Assembly: GCF_000317695.1 (NCBI RefSeq)
Contig: NC_019771.1
Coordinates: forward strand, 3,042,001 to 3,106,000
Direction: 5' to 3'
DNA: 64,000 bases
Source: Anabaena cylindrica PCC 7122
Lineage (GTDB): Bacteria > Cyanobacteriota > Cyanobacteriia > Cyanobacteriales > Nostocaceae
Position numbers and translations under genes: made by a program. Shown here piece after piece: positions 50,121 to 63,002 of the stretch. The first letter of the stretch is position 1; each line of letters starts with the position of its first letter. Under the pieces are notes generated by a model. The model ran no database searches. It was given only the letters and a program-made list of their open reading frames with translations, and was not told where the DNA came from.

Positions 50121-50152
50121 TTGTCTGAATCAGGATATCCTGATTCAGACAA
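50121..50152. repeat. Perfect 32-bp palindrome at the end of miaA
   Basis: TTGTCTGAATCAGGAT followed immediately by its exact complement (16+16, no loop). It uses the same GTCTGAATCAGGAT arm as the element at 2302-2444. It supplies the miaA stop codon (TGA read on the minus strand at 50147-50145) and lies between the converging higA and miaA genes. Flanking 50066-50085 holds the related TTTTCAGGATTTTCAGGATTT. Confidence 0.9.
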
Positions 50153-51035
50153 ACTCCTTGATTCTCTCCCAAACCAGTTCTAATAAATCAGGATTATCCA
50201 TATCAAAATATTCCAAATTAGAAGATTGTCTAAACCAAGTTCGTTGACGCTTTGCGAATTGTCTTGTATGTAAAGCAATTAATTCTGTAGCTTCATCTAA
50301 AGTAACTTCCCCAGCTAAATATTGCTTGATTTCTTGATATCCCAAAGTATTCAACAAAGGTAAATCAGCACCATATTTTTGAGATAAATATTCAACTTCA
50401 GAAACTAAACCATCTACGATCATTTGTTCAGTACGTCTACTAATTCTTAAATCTAAACGTTCCGCATCACAATCTAAACAAATTTGCAAAATCGGATATT
50501 TGGGTGGGTTTTTCCCCTGCTGTTCTGAAATGGGAATCCCAGTAACATAATATACTTCCAATGCTCTCAAAGTCCTCACCAAGTCGTTAGCGTGAATTTT
50601 TTGGGCGGCAATCGCATCAACTTGTTGCAACATCGGGTAAAGTTGATATTGTCCAAGTGATTCTAATTGCGATCGCAATTCTGGTTGTGGTGATACCCTG
50701 GGAATTTTCATCCCCTGGACAATAGAACGTATGTACAAACCAGTTCCACCAACCAACAACAATGGGGAAACACCCAAATTAGCAATTAAATTTTGTACTT
50801 GTTCCTGATAATCTGCTAATGTCATAATTTCAGTTGGCTCACAGATATCAACCAGATAATGTGGTACTAACTTCTGTTCCTCTACAGTCGGTTTAGCTGT
50901 ACCAATGTCAAACTCGCGGTATACTTGACGGGAATCGGCGCTCACAATTACTGAACCCAACCGCCGAGCTAAACTTAAAGCCAAACCAGATTTACCCGTT
51001 GCTGTAGCGCCACAAATTACAATTAATTTAGTCAT
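50145..51035 (-). CDS. miaA: tRNA dimethylallyltransferase
   Basis: 296 residues. VICGATATGKSGLALSLARRLG (Walker A), VSADSRQVYREFDIGTAKPT, LVGGTGLYIRSIVQGMKIP and the C-terminal RQFAKRQRTWFRQSSNLEYF are all MiaA signatures. It adds the dimethylallyl group to A37 of UNN-reading tRNAs. Its final codons and stop are inside the 32-bp palindrome. Confidence 0.97.
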   Translation of the reverse strand: MTKLIVICGATATGKSGLALSLARRLGSVIVSADSRQVYREFDIGTAKPTVEEQKLVPHYLVDICEPTEIMTLADYQEQVQNLIANLGVSPLLLVGGTGLYIRSIVQGMKIPRVSPQPELRSQLESLGQYQLYPMLQQVDAIAAQKIHANDLVRTLRALEVYYVTGIPISEQQGKNPPKYPILQICLDCDAERLDLRISRRTEQMIVDGLVSEVEYLSQKYGADLPLLNTLGYQEIKQYLAGEVTLDEATELIALHTRQFAKRQRTWFRQSSNLEYFDMDNPDLLELVWERIKEFV

Positions 51036-51139
51036 TATGCAGTGATTATTTTTATTTTTAAATTTTTAATTGATAAAGGGTTGCTATCCTTATATAAACT
51101 TCTCATTAAATTGCGCTACAGACGGCAGCAAGGCTTTTG

Positions 51140-51148
51140 TGTTATAAT
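51140..51148 (+). promoter_or_regulatory. Extended -10 promoter of gyrB with structured leader
   Basis: TGT followed by TATAAT (51143-51148) is a near-perfect extended -10. No good -35 matches. The short leader can fold as TTGGGGT (51150) with ACCCCAA (51190-51196), with GGCCTAAAGGC inside, ending a few bases ahead of the ribosome site AGGAG. Confidence 0.6.
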
Positions 51149-51177
51149 TTTGGGGTGATTTGACTTTTTTGGCCTAA

Positions 51178-54807
<3,630 letters not shown>

Positions 54808-54836
54808 CAGACAATCGAGATCAGTTGAACATTTAT

Positions 54837-54877
54837 CATGGGTAATTAGGTGCAAACCTATTACCCATGACTTTTTT
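54837..54877 (+). terminator. Intrinsic terminator of gyrB
   Basis: CATGGGTAAT...AGG and CCT...ATTACCCATG form a 13-bp stem with a small loop (54837-54869), followed by ACTTTTTT. Confidence 0.9.
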
Positions 54878-56167
54878 ACAACAGAGGTCGAGCCGAAAAT
54901 TCTCTCTATAATTCCCACTTAATTCTTCGCAAAATTGGACAACTACGAGCCAAATGCATATTTATTTGCCAATATCGTCATATTAAGGTTATGGTAAAAA
55001 ATAATGTCTTACCTGTTTTTGATGCACTTTTTCATACGTGATCGATCATTAACTGCATACACCAATAGCGCCTGAAAAAAGGATTTATTTAGGAGTTGCA
55101 GGAATAACAGCAAATTTCCTATTCCCTTTCTTAATATAAGCGACCATCCTCCCCAGAAGGCACTACTCTAGGCATAAAGCCATCACGAAGTAGTACTCCT
55201 GATATGGCCGCATGGTTTAGGCCATAGCCCATTTTCAAGTCAGAAAGACGATTTAGTATTTTCGATGACAAATTATTTCTCGACTGATTAAAATATCCTT
55301 GGATACAATAAGAACAGTTTGTCAAGTTGCATAGGGCTGAAATCTCAGCATTGCGCTAATGTGTTAATAAGACCGAAATGAGTAAAATCTAAATTCATCT
55401 CTCAATCGGCTTATTCTGCTACAAACCTAACTCCTTAGTCCAGGTTATTGGCATAGCATATACAAGGTTCAGTGTTTGGAAGCAAGCACAACCACTTCAC
55501 GAATACTAGATCAGTCCAGCTTCGCTTTCTCAAATAAGTAATTTATGAATGACTTGTCAACATGGGTGCATTAATACTACTAATTTGAGTTCATACGCAA
55601 TGTCCTGTTGCTATAAAACTATTGTTGTGCTTAAAATCTAGAATCTTCCAGGAGCAAGAGTGCCTACCTTTTAATCTAATGAGAATGCCACTGCAAAACC
55701 AAAAAGTTTTAGACAAGATTTAATGGTGTGACTACCGTTTTTAATGTCTTTTTGATAAAAGTGGCTTCCCCTTGCTCAATGAGTTCATGATTAATACACA
55801 AAAAGAGTGCAATTTCTGTGAAACAGGCTACAATCGGAACAGTCTTGACAGGTGGATCTGCCAGCAGTCATATCTATAGTATGTCTGAAGTGGTGAATTT
55901 CTTGATTAAGGTGCCTCTGGTTTTAGACCAGTCAACCAGAAGTTGTGTACAACGGCGACAGCGATAAATTTTACTTTCAAAAAAGCCAATCGCCTAAAAG
56001 TGATAGTTGCTACTGAAAGTAAGAAGCCTGCCTCCCAAAGAGGCAATAATACCCGAAATATAGGGAAATCACTCAAAAACCTATTTTTGGTAAGCAATTA
56101 GCTCGATCAAAAGAGCAGTAACCACATCTTGAGTAATTGATTCTGCAAGGAGCATGAGGAACGCGGC
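54878..56167. other. 1.3-kb gene-free region upstream of sigA
   Basis: No supportable gene. Small frames on the minus strand at 55131-55325 and 55906-56097 show no domain. A CTCCCCAGAAGG repeat fragment occurs near 55150 (also near 61203). TCTGGTT and AACCAGA around 55917-55941 form a hairpin. A TTGACA at 55845-55850 lacks a good -10. The length fits a long sigA leader with several promoters, or an unrecognised RNA. Confidence 0.4.
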
Positions 56168-57346
56168 ATGAACCAGGCTAACAACGTACTCGATAGCATA
56201 TATCGGCCTGACCTAGAAATGATAAATCCGCCTGAGATCGAAGAGGAACTCTTATTGATAGAGGATGAAGAAGAGGACTTACTCATTACCGATGACGGCG
56301 AAATTGATGATTTTTTAGAGCCTCAGTCTGATGAGGACGACGCAAAGTCTGGAAAAGCCGCTAAATCGCGTCGTCGGACACCAACAGCTAAGAAAAAGCA
56401 TTACACCGAAGATTCGATTCGCCTTTACCTGCAAGAGATCGGTCGTATTCGTCTATTACGGGCAGACGAAGAAATTGAACTAGCACGGAAAATCGCGGAT
56501 CTCCTAGAATTGGAAAGAGTGCGCGATCGCCTGCAAGATCAGCTAGAGCGTGAACCGCAATTTAAAGAATGGGCTGAAGCCGTAGAATTACCTCTACCAA
56601 CTTTCCGTTATCGACTACACGTTGGTCGTAGGGCTAAAGATAAAATGGTGCAATCAAACTTGCGCCTTGTCGTCTCAATCGCCAAAAAATACATGAATCG
56701 TGGCTTGTCTTTCCAAGACTTGATTCAGGAAGGTAGTCTTGGTTTGATTCGCGCAGCAGAAAAGTTCGACCACGAAAAAGGTTATAAGTTTTCTACCTAC
56801 GCTACATGGTGGATTCGTCAGGCAATTACTAGAGCGATCGCTGATCAATCTCGCACTATCCGTCTACCGGTTCATCTCTATGAAACCATATCACGGATCA
56901 AGAAAACAACCAAGCTACTATCTCAAGAAATGGGTCGCAAACCCACCGAAGAAGAAATTGCAACTCGCATGGAAATGACCATCGAGAAACTGCGGTTTAT
57001 CGCCAAATCAGCCCAGTTACCGATTTCTTTAGAAACACCTATTGGGAAAGAAGAAGACTCTCGTTTGGGGGATTTTATTGAATCTGACGGAGAAACACCA
57101 GAAGATCAAGTTTCTAAAAATCTTCTTCGTGAAGACTTAGAAAAAGTCCTCGATAGTCTCAGCCCCCGTGAACGCGATGTTTTGAGACTACGTTACGGCT
57201 TGGATGACGGACGGATGAAAACCCTGGAAGAAATCGGCCAGATTTTCAACGTTACCCGCGAACGAATTCGCCAGATTGAAGCGAAGGCACTCCGCAAGTT
57301 ACGTCACCCCAACCGTAACAGCGTTCTCAAGGAATATATTCGGTAG
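56168..57346 (+). CDS. sigA: Principal RNA polymerase sigma factor
   Basis: 392 residues. An acidic N-terminal extension ([34 protein letters not shown]) then region 1.2 [27 protein letters not shown], region 2 [63 protein letters not shown], and region 4 [30 protein letters not shown]. This is the vegetative RpoD/SigA of cyanobacteria. The start at ATG 56168 has GAGGA eight bases upstream. Long untranslated or regulatory region ahead, and an intrinsic terminator behind. Confidence 0.98.
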   Translation: MNQANNVLDSIYRPDLEMINPPEIEEELLLIEDEEEDLLITDDGEIDDFLEPQSDEDDAKSGKAAKSRRRTPTAKKKHYTEDSIRLYLQEIGRIRLLRADEEIELARKIADLLELERVRDRLQDQLEREPQFKEWAEAVELPLPTFRYRLHVGRRAKDKMVQSNLRLVVSIAKKYMNRGLSFQDLIQEGSLGLIRAAEKFDHEKGYKFSTYATWWIRQAITRAIADQSRTIRLPVHLYETISRIKKTTKLLSQEMGRKPTEEEIATRMEMTIEKLRFIAKSAQLPISLETPIGKEEDSRLGDFIESDGETPEDQVSKNLLREDLEKVLDSLSPRERDVLRLRYGLDDGRMKTLEEIGQIFNVTRERIRQIEAKALRKLRHPNRNSVLKEYIR

Positions 57347-57405
57347 TCATTGGTCACTGGCTTTTTAACTGGAGACAAATAACCAAGAACGCAAAAAATA
57401 AATAG

Positions 57406-57437
57406 CCTGGTAGTTAATTAAAACTACCAGGTTTTTT
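57406..57437 (+). terminator. Intrinsic terminator of sigA
   Basis: CCTGGTAGTT (57406-57415), loop AATTAA, AACTACCAGG (57422-57431), then TTTTTT. A perfect 10-bp stem. Confidence 0.95.
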
Positions 57438-57467
57438 GATTTTACAAATAATTTTGAATCTCGAGGC

Positions 57468-57647
57468 TTACAGGATACCCCAGAAATGCAGGAAACCTTG
57501 ACCAGAGAAAATTTCAATTAAAGCGGCTGATAAAAAGCCGATCATCGCCAAGCGACCATTCCAAATTTCTGCTTGTGGGGTAAATCCCCAACGCCAGCCA
57601 TTGCGGTCTTCAGGTATAGAAGTAATAGTTTTTGTTGCGTTAGTCAT
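57468..57647 (-). CDS. High-light-inducible protein (HLIP, single-helix CAB-like)
   Basis: 59 residues from ATG 57647, preferred over the in-frame GTG at 57656 because GGAG lies eight bases upstream of it. [31 protein letters not shown] carries the chlorophyll-binding ExxNGRxAMIGF motif in a single membrane helix, with a short C-terminal FLHFWGIL. HLIPs bind chlorophyll and carotenoid in thylakoids and protect photosystem assembly under excess light. The sigA terminator lies just beyond its 3' end. Confidence 0.94.
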   Translation of the reverse strand: MTNATKTITSIPEDRNGWRWGFTPQAEIWNGRLAMIGFLSAALIEIFSGQGFLHFWGIL

Positions 57648-57880
57648 GGTTCGCACTCCAAGCTGGGTTTACTAAGCTTTATTGCCTTATGTAAACTAAT
57701 ATAACAAATATTTTCAATAATGCAAGGTTAATTTGGATTTTTGTAGAGATTTATTAACATCCATTGACAAATCCCATAAATTAGCTAAGTAAATGAAACT
57801 TCAAATTGGGCAGGCAGAATACCTACCCCACAAGGGTTTGATGAAATTACAATCTGCAAATTTAGATGCGTTTTAATTAT

Positions 57881-60400
57881 TTACAGCCCTACTCCCACAA
57901 GAGTAATAATTTTCTCATCACGATTAAGTTGCAAGATACTCTCACCTTTAGCATCTCTATCTAAAATTGGTACTGTGTCTATAGAAATTCGCACTACTCG
58001 CTCTCTATTGGTAACTAGCGCTACTTCCACACCTGGGGTAGCACGTACCATACCAGCTAGGTTGTCTGTTTTGTTGTGGAATTTCAGCATTTGGATGCCT
58101 AAATCGCCACGATTAGCAGCCCTTAAGTTACTTGCAGGCATTCGCTTGGCGTACCCTTCTTCAGTAACCAGGAATAAATGGTCATCTTTGCTAACAGTGA
58201 CACAACCAACCATTTGCTGATTTTTTACCAGGCGAAATGCTTGTAATCCCATAGCTGCACGACCCATTACAGGTAATTGTTCATCATTAACGATAAATCG
58301 TAACAGGCGACCACCTGAACTAGCTAAAATCAGATGTTGGCCTGTAGTAGTGAATTGGGTAAAAGACAATTCATCATCATCTTTGAGTTTCAAAATCGTA
58401 ATTCCGCGCCGACCTAGATTGGTGAATTCTTCCATAGACAGACGCTTAATTCGCCCTTGTTTAGTCAGAAGAACGATTTGAGTAGTGTCGGGTGTTTCGG
58501 GTAATACAAAGCGGCTAACAACACCTTCTAGATTGCCCTGGGCAGTACTAGTGAGCATAGTGATTAATGGAGTTCCCCGTGAAGAACGTCCAGTTGTGGC
58601 AGGAATTTCTCCCACCTTCACCGGGTAGACTTTGCCCCCAGTATTAAGAATCAATAAATCTTTCTCAGTATCAGTTGACTCGGTTTGAATAATAAAATCG
58701 TGTTCATGCAAACCGTTTTCTGCTTTCGGTTTTTTGCCTGTTGAGGAAAGACGACGCACGTAACCCCGCTGGGTAAATTCTAGAATTGCTGGTTCTGCTG
58801 GCTGTTCCGATTTTGGATTTTGGATTTTGGATTTTGGATTTTCCTCATCTGTGGTTAATTGTTGGCTAATGTCTTTATCTGCTTTAACGGCTATTTCGCT
58901 GGTAAATATTAACTTAGTTCGTCGGGAATCGCTGTATTTACGTTTGAGACTTCGCAAATCTTTTTTCAGGACTTTCAGCAATTCCCGTCTATCGTCAAGT
59001 AATTTTCGCAATGAGGTAATTTGCTCGTTGAGTTGGTCAAATTCCTGTTGCAAATTTTGCTGTTCTAAACTGGTGAGACGGCGTAATGGCATGGCTAGAA
59101 TGGCATCCGCTTGGACTTCGCTCAAATCCAGACGGCTACAAAGGTTCATTTTGGCTGTACTACCATCAGCAGCTTGCCGTAAAATGGCAATCACCTCATC
59201 TAAATTAGACAGAGCTTTACGTAAACCTGCAACCAGATTGATCCGGTTTTCGGCTTTGCTTAACTCATAACTGTAGCGACGATTAAGGGTATGTTCTCGG
59301 AAACTCAAAAATTCCTGCAACATTTGGCGCAAGCTTAACTGGCGTGGTTGCCCATCCACGATCGCTAACAGAATCGCCCCAAAGGTGGTTTGTAAGGCGG
59401 TTTGGTGATACAAATGCTGAAGAACTTCTTGGGGGTTGGTATCGCGTTTGAGTTCAATGACAACTCGCATACCTTCGCGATCGCTCTCATCCCGCAAATC
59501 AGAAATTCCGTGTAAGCGTCCTTGATTGACCAAATCTGCTACTTTCTCGATCCAGCCAGCCTTATTTACCTGATAAGGCAACTCTGTAATGATAATTGCC
59601 GTCCGCCGCTTACTGCCCCTAGTAGCCGGAATTTCCTCTAATGTGGCCACACCGCGCAGCAAAATCCCACCTTTACCTGCGGTGTATGCTTCTCTAATTC
59701 CTGAATTACCAACAATTTCTCCACCAGTAGGAAAATCTGGGCCGGGAATGATGTCAAATAACTTTTCATCTGTCAAATCTGGGTTGTCAATTAAAGCAAT
59801 CAACCCATCAACTATTTCCCCCAAGTTGTGTGGTGGAATATTCGTCGCCATTCCCACCGCAATACCTGAACAACCATTGAGCAACAAAAACGGTAACTGA
59901 GCAGGTAATACAGTGGGTTCTTGCTGAGAATTATCAAAGTTGCCAATAAATTCTACAGTTTCCTCGCCAATTTCCGTCAGCATTCCCTCATGACCAATGG
60001 GTGCCAGACGCGTTTCTGTATAACGCATCGCTGCGGGGGGGTCATTATCGACACTACCAAAATTACCATGTCCTCCCAGTAAGGGATAGCGGCTGGAAAA
60101 ATCCTGCACTAACCTCACTAAGGCATCATAAACCGCTTGATCACCGTGGGGATGGTACTTACCTAGTACATCTCCAACTACACGGGCGCATTTCCGGTAA
60201 GGTCTATCTGGTGTTAAACCGAGTTCGTGCATCGCATACAAAATTCGCCGATGCACTGGCTTTAAGCCATCACGCACATCCGGTAACGCTCGCCCGACTA
60301 TCACACTCATGGCATATTCTAGGTAAGACCGTTGCATCTCGGTGTGCAGGGCTGTTGTGATGACCTGTCCTGTTGAGAGCAGGTTTAACTGTTTTGCCAT
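57881..60400 (-). CDS. Type IIA topoisomerase subunit A (GyrA/ParC-type paralogue)
   Basis: 839 residues. The breakage-reunion domain is intact: [38 protein letters not shown] and catalytic Tyr127 in [15 protein letters not shown]. The C-terminal beta-pinwheel has [35 protein letters not shown] and GYAKRM blades. The GyrA box (QRRGG[RK]G) that should follow GYVRRL is absent; that spot reads [17 protein letters not shown]. That argues for a ParC-like or second GyrA paralogue rather than the supercoiling GyrA. The E. coli Ser83 position (HPHGDS) is Gln. Residues ~520-532 are encoded by a heptamer repeat. ATG 60400. Confidence 0.9.
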   Translation of the reverse strand: MAKQLNLLSTGQVITTALHTEMQRSYLEYAMSVIVGRALPDVRDGLKPVHRRILYAMHELGLTPDRPYRKCARVVGDVLGKYHPHGDQAVYDALVRLVQDFSSRYPLLGGHGNFGSVDNDPPAAMRYTETRLAPIGHEGMLTEIGEETVEFIGNFDNSQQEPTVLPAQLPFLLLNGCSGIAVGMATNIPPHNLGEIVDGLIALIDNPDLTDEKLFDIIPGPDFPTGGEIVGNSGIREAYTAGKGGILLRGVATLEEIPATRGSKRRTAIIITELPYQVNKAGWIEKVADLVNQGRLHGISDLRDESDREGMRVVIELKRDTNPQEVLQHLYHQTALQTTFGAILLAIVDGQPRQLSLRQMLQEFLSFREHTLNRRYSYELSKAENRINLVAGLRKALSNLDEVIAILRQAADGSTAKMNLCSRLDLSEVQADAILAMPLRRLTSLEQQNLQQEFDQLNEQITSLRKLLDDRRELLKVLKKDLRSLKRKYSDSRRTKLIFTSEIAVKADKDISQQLTTDEENPKSKIQNPKSEQPAEPAILEFTQRGYVRRLSSTGKKPKAENGLHEHDFIIQTESTDTEKDLLILNTGGKVYPVKVGEIPATTGRSSRGTPLITMLTSTAQGNLEGVVSRFVLPETPDTTQIVLLTKQGRIKRLSMEEFTNLGRRGITILKLKDDDELSFTQFTTTGQHLILASSGGRLLRFIVNDEQLPVMGRAAMGLQAFRLVKNQQMVGCVTVSKDDHLFLVTEEGYAKRMPASNLRAANRGDLGIQMLKFHNKTDNLAGMVRATPGVEVALVTNRERVVRISIDTVPILDRDAKGESILQLNRDEKIITLVGVGL
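58807..58842. repeat. TTTTGGA heptamers inside a coding sequence
   Basis: Four perfect TTTTGGA units (58811-58838) plus flanking partial units. On the coding (minus) strand they encode [12 protein letters not shown], between the coiled/breakage domain and the C-terminal pinwheel. Three units make 21 bases, so the frame stays open. Confidence 0.95.
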
Positions 60401-60629
60401 GAAGCTCTTTTCCCTGAATTTTAACTACACAAAAGTCACTGAAACTTAACACTGTAGAAACCACAGCATAACGGATGAAATAGGATTTTTAACACTTGCT
60501 TGATCCTCATAGGATAAAAAGCAGTAGTATTATCCTTGATGTTGGAGATACACATTGATTATTAAAAAGGTGGTAGACCACTGTTTTGATCAGTTGGTCA
60601 AACCTCTCGCCCTTATAAGTTAAATTCTC

Positions 60630-61034
60630 ATGAAAACTGTATTAATTGTCGAAGATGATCTGATAAATGCTCGAGTTTTTTCCAAGATTTTGACCAAACG
60701 CGGTGGTTTGGGTGTAAAACACACGGAAGATGTGGAAGAAGTAATGAAAATTGCCCAAGCTGGAGAAGCTGATTTGATTTTAATGGATGTTTCTCTATCA
60801 CGTAGTATGTATCAAGGTAAGTCTGTTGATGGTATCAAAATTACGCAAATGTTAAAAGCTGATCCAAAAACAACTAATTTACCTGTAATTTTAGTGACAG
60901 CACACGCCATGGAAGGCGATCGCGAAAACTTTCTCAAACAAAGCGGTGCTGACGGCTACATCTCTAAACCAGTTGTTGACCATCAACAGTTTGTTGATCA
61001 GATCATGGCACTTCTACCCAAAACAGAACTTTGA
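60630..61034 (+). CDS. Single-domain response regulator (CheY-like)
   Basis: 134 residues, only a receiver domain. Acidic pair in VLIVEDDLINARVF, phospho-acceptor Asp in DLILMDVSLS (~53), Thr in VILVTAHAM and Lys in GYISKPV. A 10-residue insertion (SRSMYQGKSVDG) follows the phosphorylated Asp. It should relay a signal from an unlinked histidine kinase. No output domain, no adjacent kinase. Confidence 0.93.
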   Translation: MKTVLIVEDDLINARVFSKILTKRGGLGVKHTEDVEEVMKIAQAGEADLILMDVSLSRSMYQGKSVDGIKITQMLKADPKTTNLPVILVTAHAMEGDRENFLKQSGADGYISKPVVDHQQFVDQIMALLPKTEL

Positions 61035-61634
61035 GAATTGATGGCTGATGTCAGCAAGGTTCACCCATAAATTAAATAACTTGATTTTGGGCTACTTTCA
61101 CATAGCAGGAAACAGTGAGCAAGGGACAGGGAAATCTTAACAGGCGTGAAAGTCTGTTAGTCTCCGTGTGTTGTGATAGCTGTACTCGCCGTTGGCGAAG
61201 CCTCCCCAGAAGGATCGCAGCTATCACCGTCAGTCCTGCCCCTAGACTATGCCTGTTTGGTATCGCCCCAGAAGGCATTGGTTTTATGTTTATTGCTACC
61301 TGGCAACTGCCGCACTTATATAGAATATATGTACTATAAATGGTAAAGGTCAGCAACTATTAACCTGAATTATTACTTATTGTGTTTGAAGGAAGGCGGG
61401 AAATGGGGAGATGGAGAGAGTATTTAGATATACTGCAAACGGTTCATAGTTTAACTAAATATGGAACCCCTCTCCAAACCTCTCCGTTCACGGGGAGAGG
61501 CTTTGAACTTGTTTTTTATATTGTTAAAAAGTCAAATTTCTAGTCGTTTTGAGTATAACTTCACAAAATAAATTACCCAATTTCACTGAATCAAAACGAC
61601 TTTTTCCTCTCCCTGCTCCCTATCCTCCTATCTC
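61035..61634. other. Intergenic region with dispersed repeats
   Basis: About 600 bases without a credible gene. Holds a GGCGAAGCCTCCCCAGAAGG repeat fragment (about 61195) with a related CCCCAGAAGGC nearby (61264), and CCTCTCC hairpin copy 2 (61465-61507). Short frames on both strands here lack domains and ribosome sites. Confidence 0.5.
61465..61507. repeat. CCTCTCC hairpin repeat, copy 2
   Basis: AACCCCTCTCCAAACC, then CCTCTCC-GTTCACG-GGGAGAGG, then CTTTGAA. Near-identical to 33477-33521, with the loop two bases shorter and GGGGAG in place of GAGGAG. Confidence 0.75.
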
Positions 61635-62600
61635 CTACTGTCTAGGCTGTTGTTCGGTTTCTGGCGTTTCTTGGGGTTCTAGGGCTGATTGCATCCGAGG
61701 CAATTCCAAGAACTTTTGCGTATCTAGCAGCAGACGTGTACCCCAGAGATTTTGCTTGAGAAAATCTAAATCAGCATATCGTTGATCTATGCGAATTGCT
61801 GCTTCACCCATAGATAATCCTTGCTGAGTATCACCTTTATTATAAAATGCTACAGCTAAAGCTAATAAAGGTTCTGCGGCTTGCTTATCAATAGCAACAG
61901 CTGCCTGCCATTGTTTAATTGCCCCTTGAACATCACCTTGTTCGTATTTGATTAAGCCGATGTTGTTAATTGCCGGCCAGAATTTTTTATCTTGAGAGAC
62001 AGCTTGATTGAATTGAGCGATCGCATCGGGTAAGCGACCTAACATATAGTAAGCATTACCCAAATCGAATAAACCTTCTGGGTCATTGGGCTTTAACTGC
62101 AAACCTTTTTGGTAATGGGCTACAGATGCCTGATAATTTTGGTTCTGAAAATTAGCTGAACCCAAAGCAAAGAGAATATCCGCATTTTTGGGATTAAGCG
62201 TTTGCGCTTTTTGTAACGCCGCGATCGCCGTATCAAACTCTTTAGCTTGCAAATGCAAACCACCTAAAAGCAACCATACTTTATCATTTCCAGGAGCCAA
62301 TTGAGTAGCCAACCGCGCTCGTGGCAAAGCCAAATCAATCTGCTGAAACTGTGCTAATTGAGCTGCTTCTTGAGCCAAGCTCAACCCCTGATTTTCCAAC
62401 TTAGTTGTATCAAGTTGTACTGTATGAGGTATTAGTGCCTGTGCGTGAACTGCTTTTGGCATACTCCACAAACTACAGACAAACAAAAGAAAAATCAAAC
62501 GAATGTGTTTTGGCACACTACCGCCTCTAAACCACAAATCAAAGAATCTCTCAAATAGCTTAAACGATATCTGCTCTAGAAAAAAGGAAAATTTTATCAA
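61635..62600 (-). CDS. Exported TPR-repeat protein
   Basis: 321 residues as an ATG frame; a GTG at about 62516 (VPKHIRLIFLLFVC) with AGAGG upstream would make the signal peptide (LIFLLFVCSLWSMPKAVHA) start normally and is an attractive alternative. Then about seven TPRs: NDKVWLLLGGLHLQAKEFDTAIAALQKAQTLNP, ADILFALGSANFQNQNYQASVAHYQKGLQLKP, PEGLFDLGNAYYMLGRLPDAIAQFNQAV, and more. A periplasmic or lumenal interaction scaffold; partner unknown. C-terminus is Pro/Glu-rich. Confidence 0.87.
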   Translation of the reverse strand: MIKFSFFLEQISFKLFERFFDLWFRGGSVPKHIRLIFLLFVCSLWSMPKAVHAQALIPHTVQLDTTKLENQGLSLAQEAAQLAQFQQIDLALPRARLATQLAPGNDKVWLLLGGLHLQAKEFDTAIAALQKAQTLNPKNADILFALGSANFQNQNYQASVAHYQKGLQLKPNDPEGLFDLGNAYYMLGRLPDAIAQFNQAVSQDKKFWPAINNIGLIKYEQGDVQGAIKQWQAAVAIDKQAAEPLLALAVAFYNKGDTQQGLSMGEAAIRIDQRYADLDFLKQNLWGTRLLLDTQKFLELPRMQSALEPQETPETEQQPRQ

Positions 62601-63002
62601 AACAGTATTGAGTACCGAGTACCGAGTGATTATGCTCTCAATTTTGAGATTTCAGTGGTTGGAAAAATGCGAAAATGCGGACCAAAGGTAATTATCCAAT
62701 TACTCAATACTCAGTACTTAGTACTCGTTACTGTTTTGGTGACTTTAGTCATCCATAACTTTACCCTTACTAGTGACTTTGGTCATATAGGAGATATGGA
62801 CTACTTGTTCGATAATTACTCACATAAGATAAGTTTGTTAAACAGTAAAAGTTGCGCTACTGGCGTAGCACAGAGCAAAAATTCATAAAAAAATAGCAAT
62901 CTGAAAATGAAGTGGATACTTTCTCAGTAAAGTGCTACCAGGCTAGAGTTCCAGCCATTAAGAACCAGCTCAGTAGCCGTTTCTTTTATACATAAAGTCA
63001 AA
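62601..63002. other. Intergenic region with tandem palindromic sites
   Basis: About 400 bases upstream of the HlyD-type gene. Contains short GTACCGA heptamers (62611-62628) and ACTCA/GTACT near 62700-62730, and the two palindromic GTGACTTTRGTCAT boxes listed separately. A 77-codon frame at 62655-62888 is not credible. Confidence 0.5.
62739..62786 (+). promoter_or_regulatory. Two copies of palindrome GTGACTTTRGTCAT (candidate operator)
   Basis: GTGACTTTAGTCAT at 62739-62752 and GTGACTTTGGTCAT at 62773-62786 differ in one base. Each is an imperfect palindrome (TGAC...GTCA) and their centres are 34 bases apart, about three helical turns. They lie ~215-265 bases before the HlyD-type ATG. A dimeric regulator could bind both sites. 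Confidence 0.45.

Noticed and set aside
55131..55325. 64-codon minus-strand frame ahead of sigA
   Set aside because: Includes a dispersed repeat fragment, no domain and no ribosome site.
55917..55941. Possible tRNA-like hairpin
   Set aside because: Only a single stem; no TpsiC arm, anticodon loop or acceptor stem could be found.
62655..62888. 77-codon frame before the HlyD-type gene
   Set aside because: Encompasses the twin palindromic boxes and repeats, and has no protein-like features.
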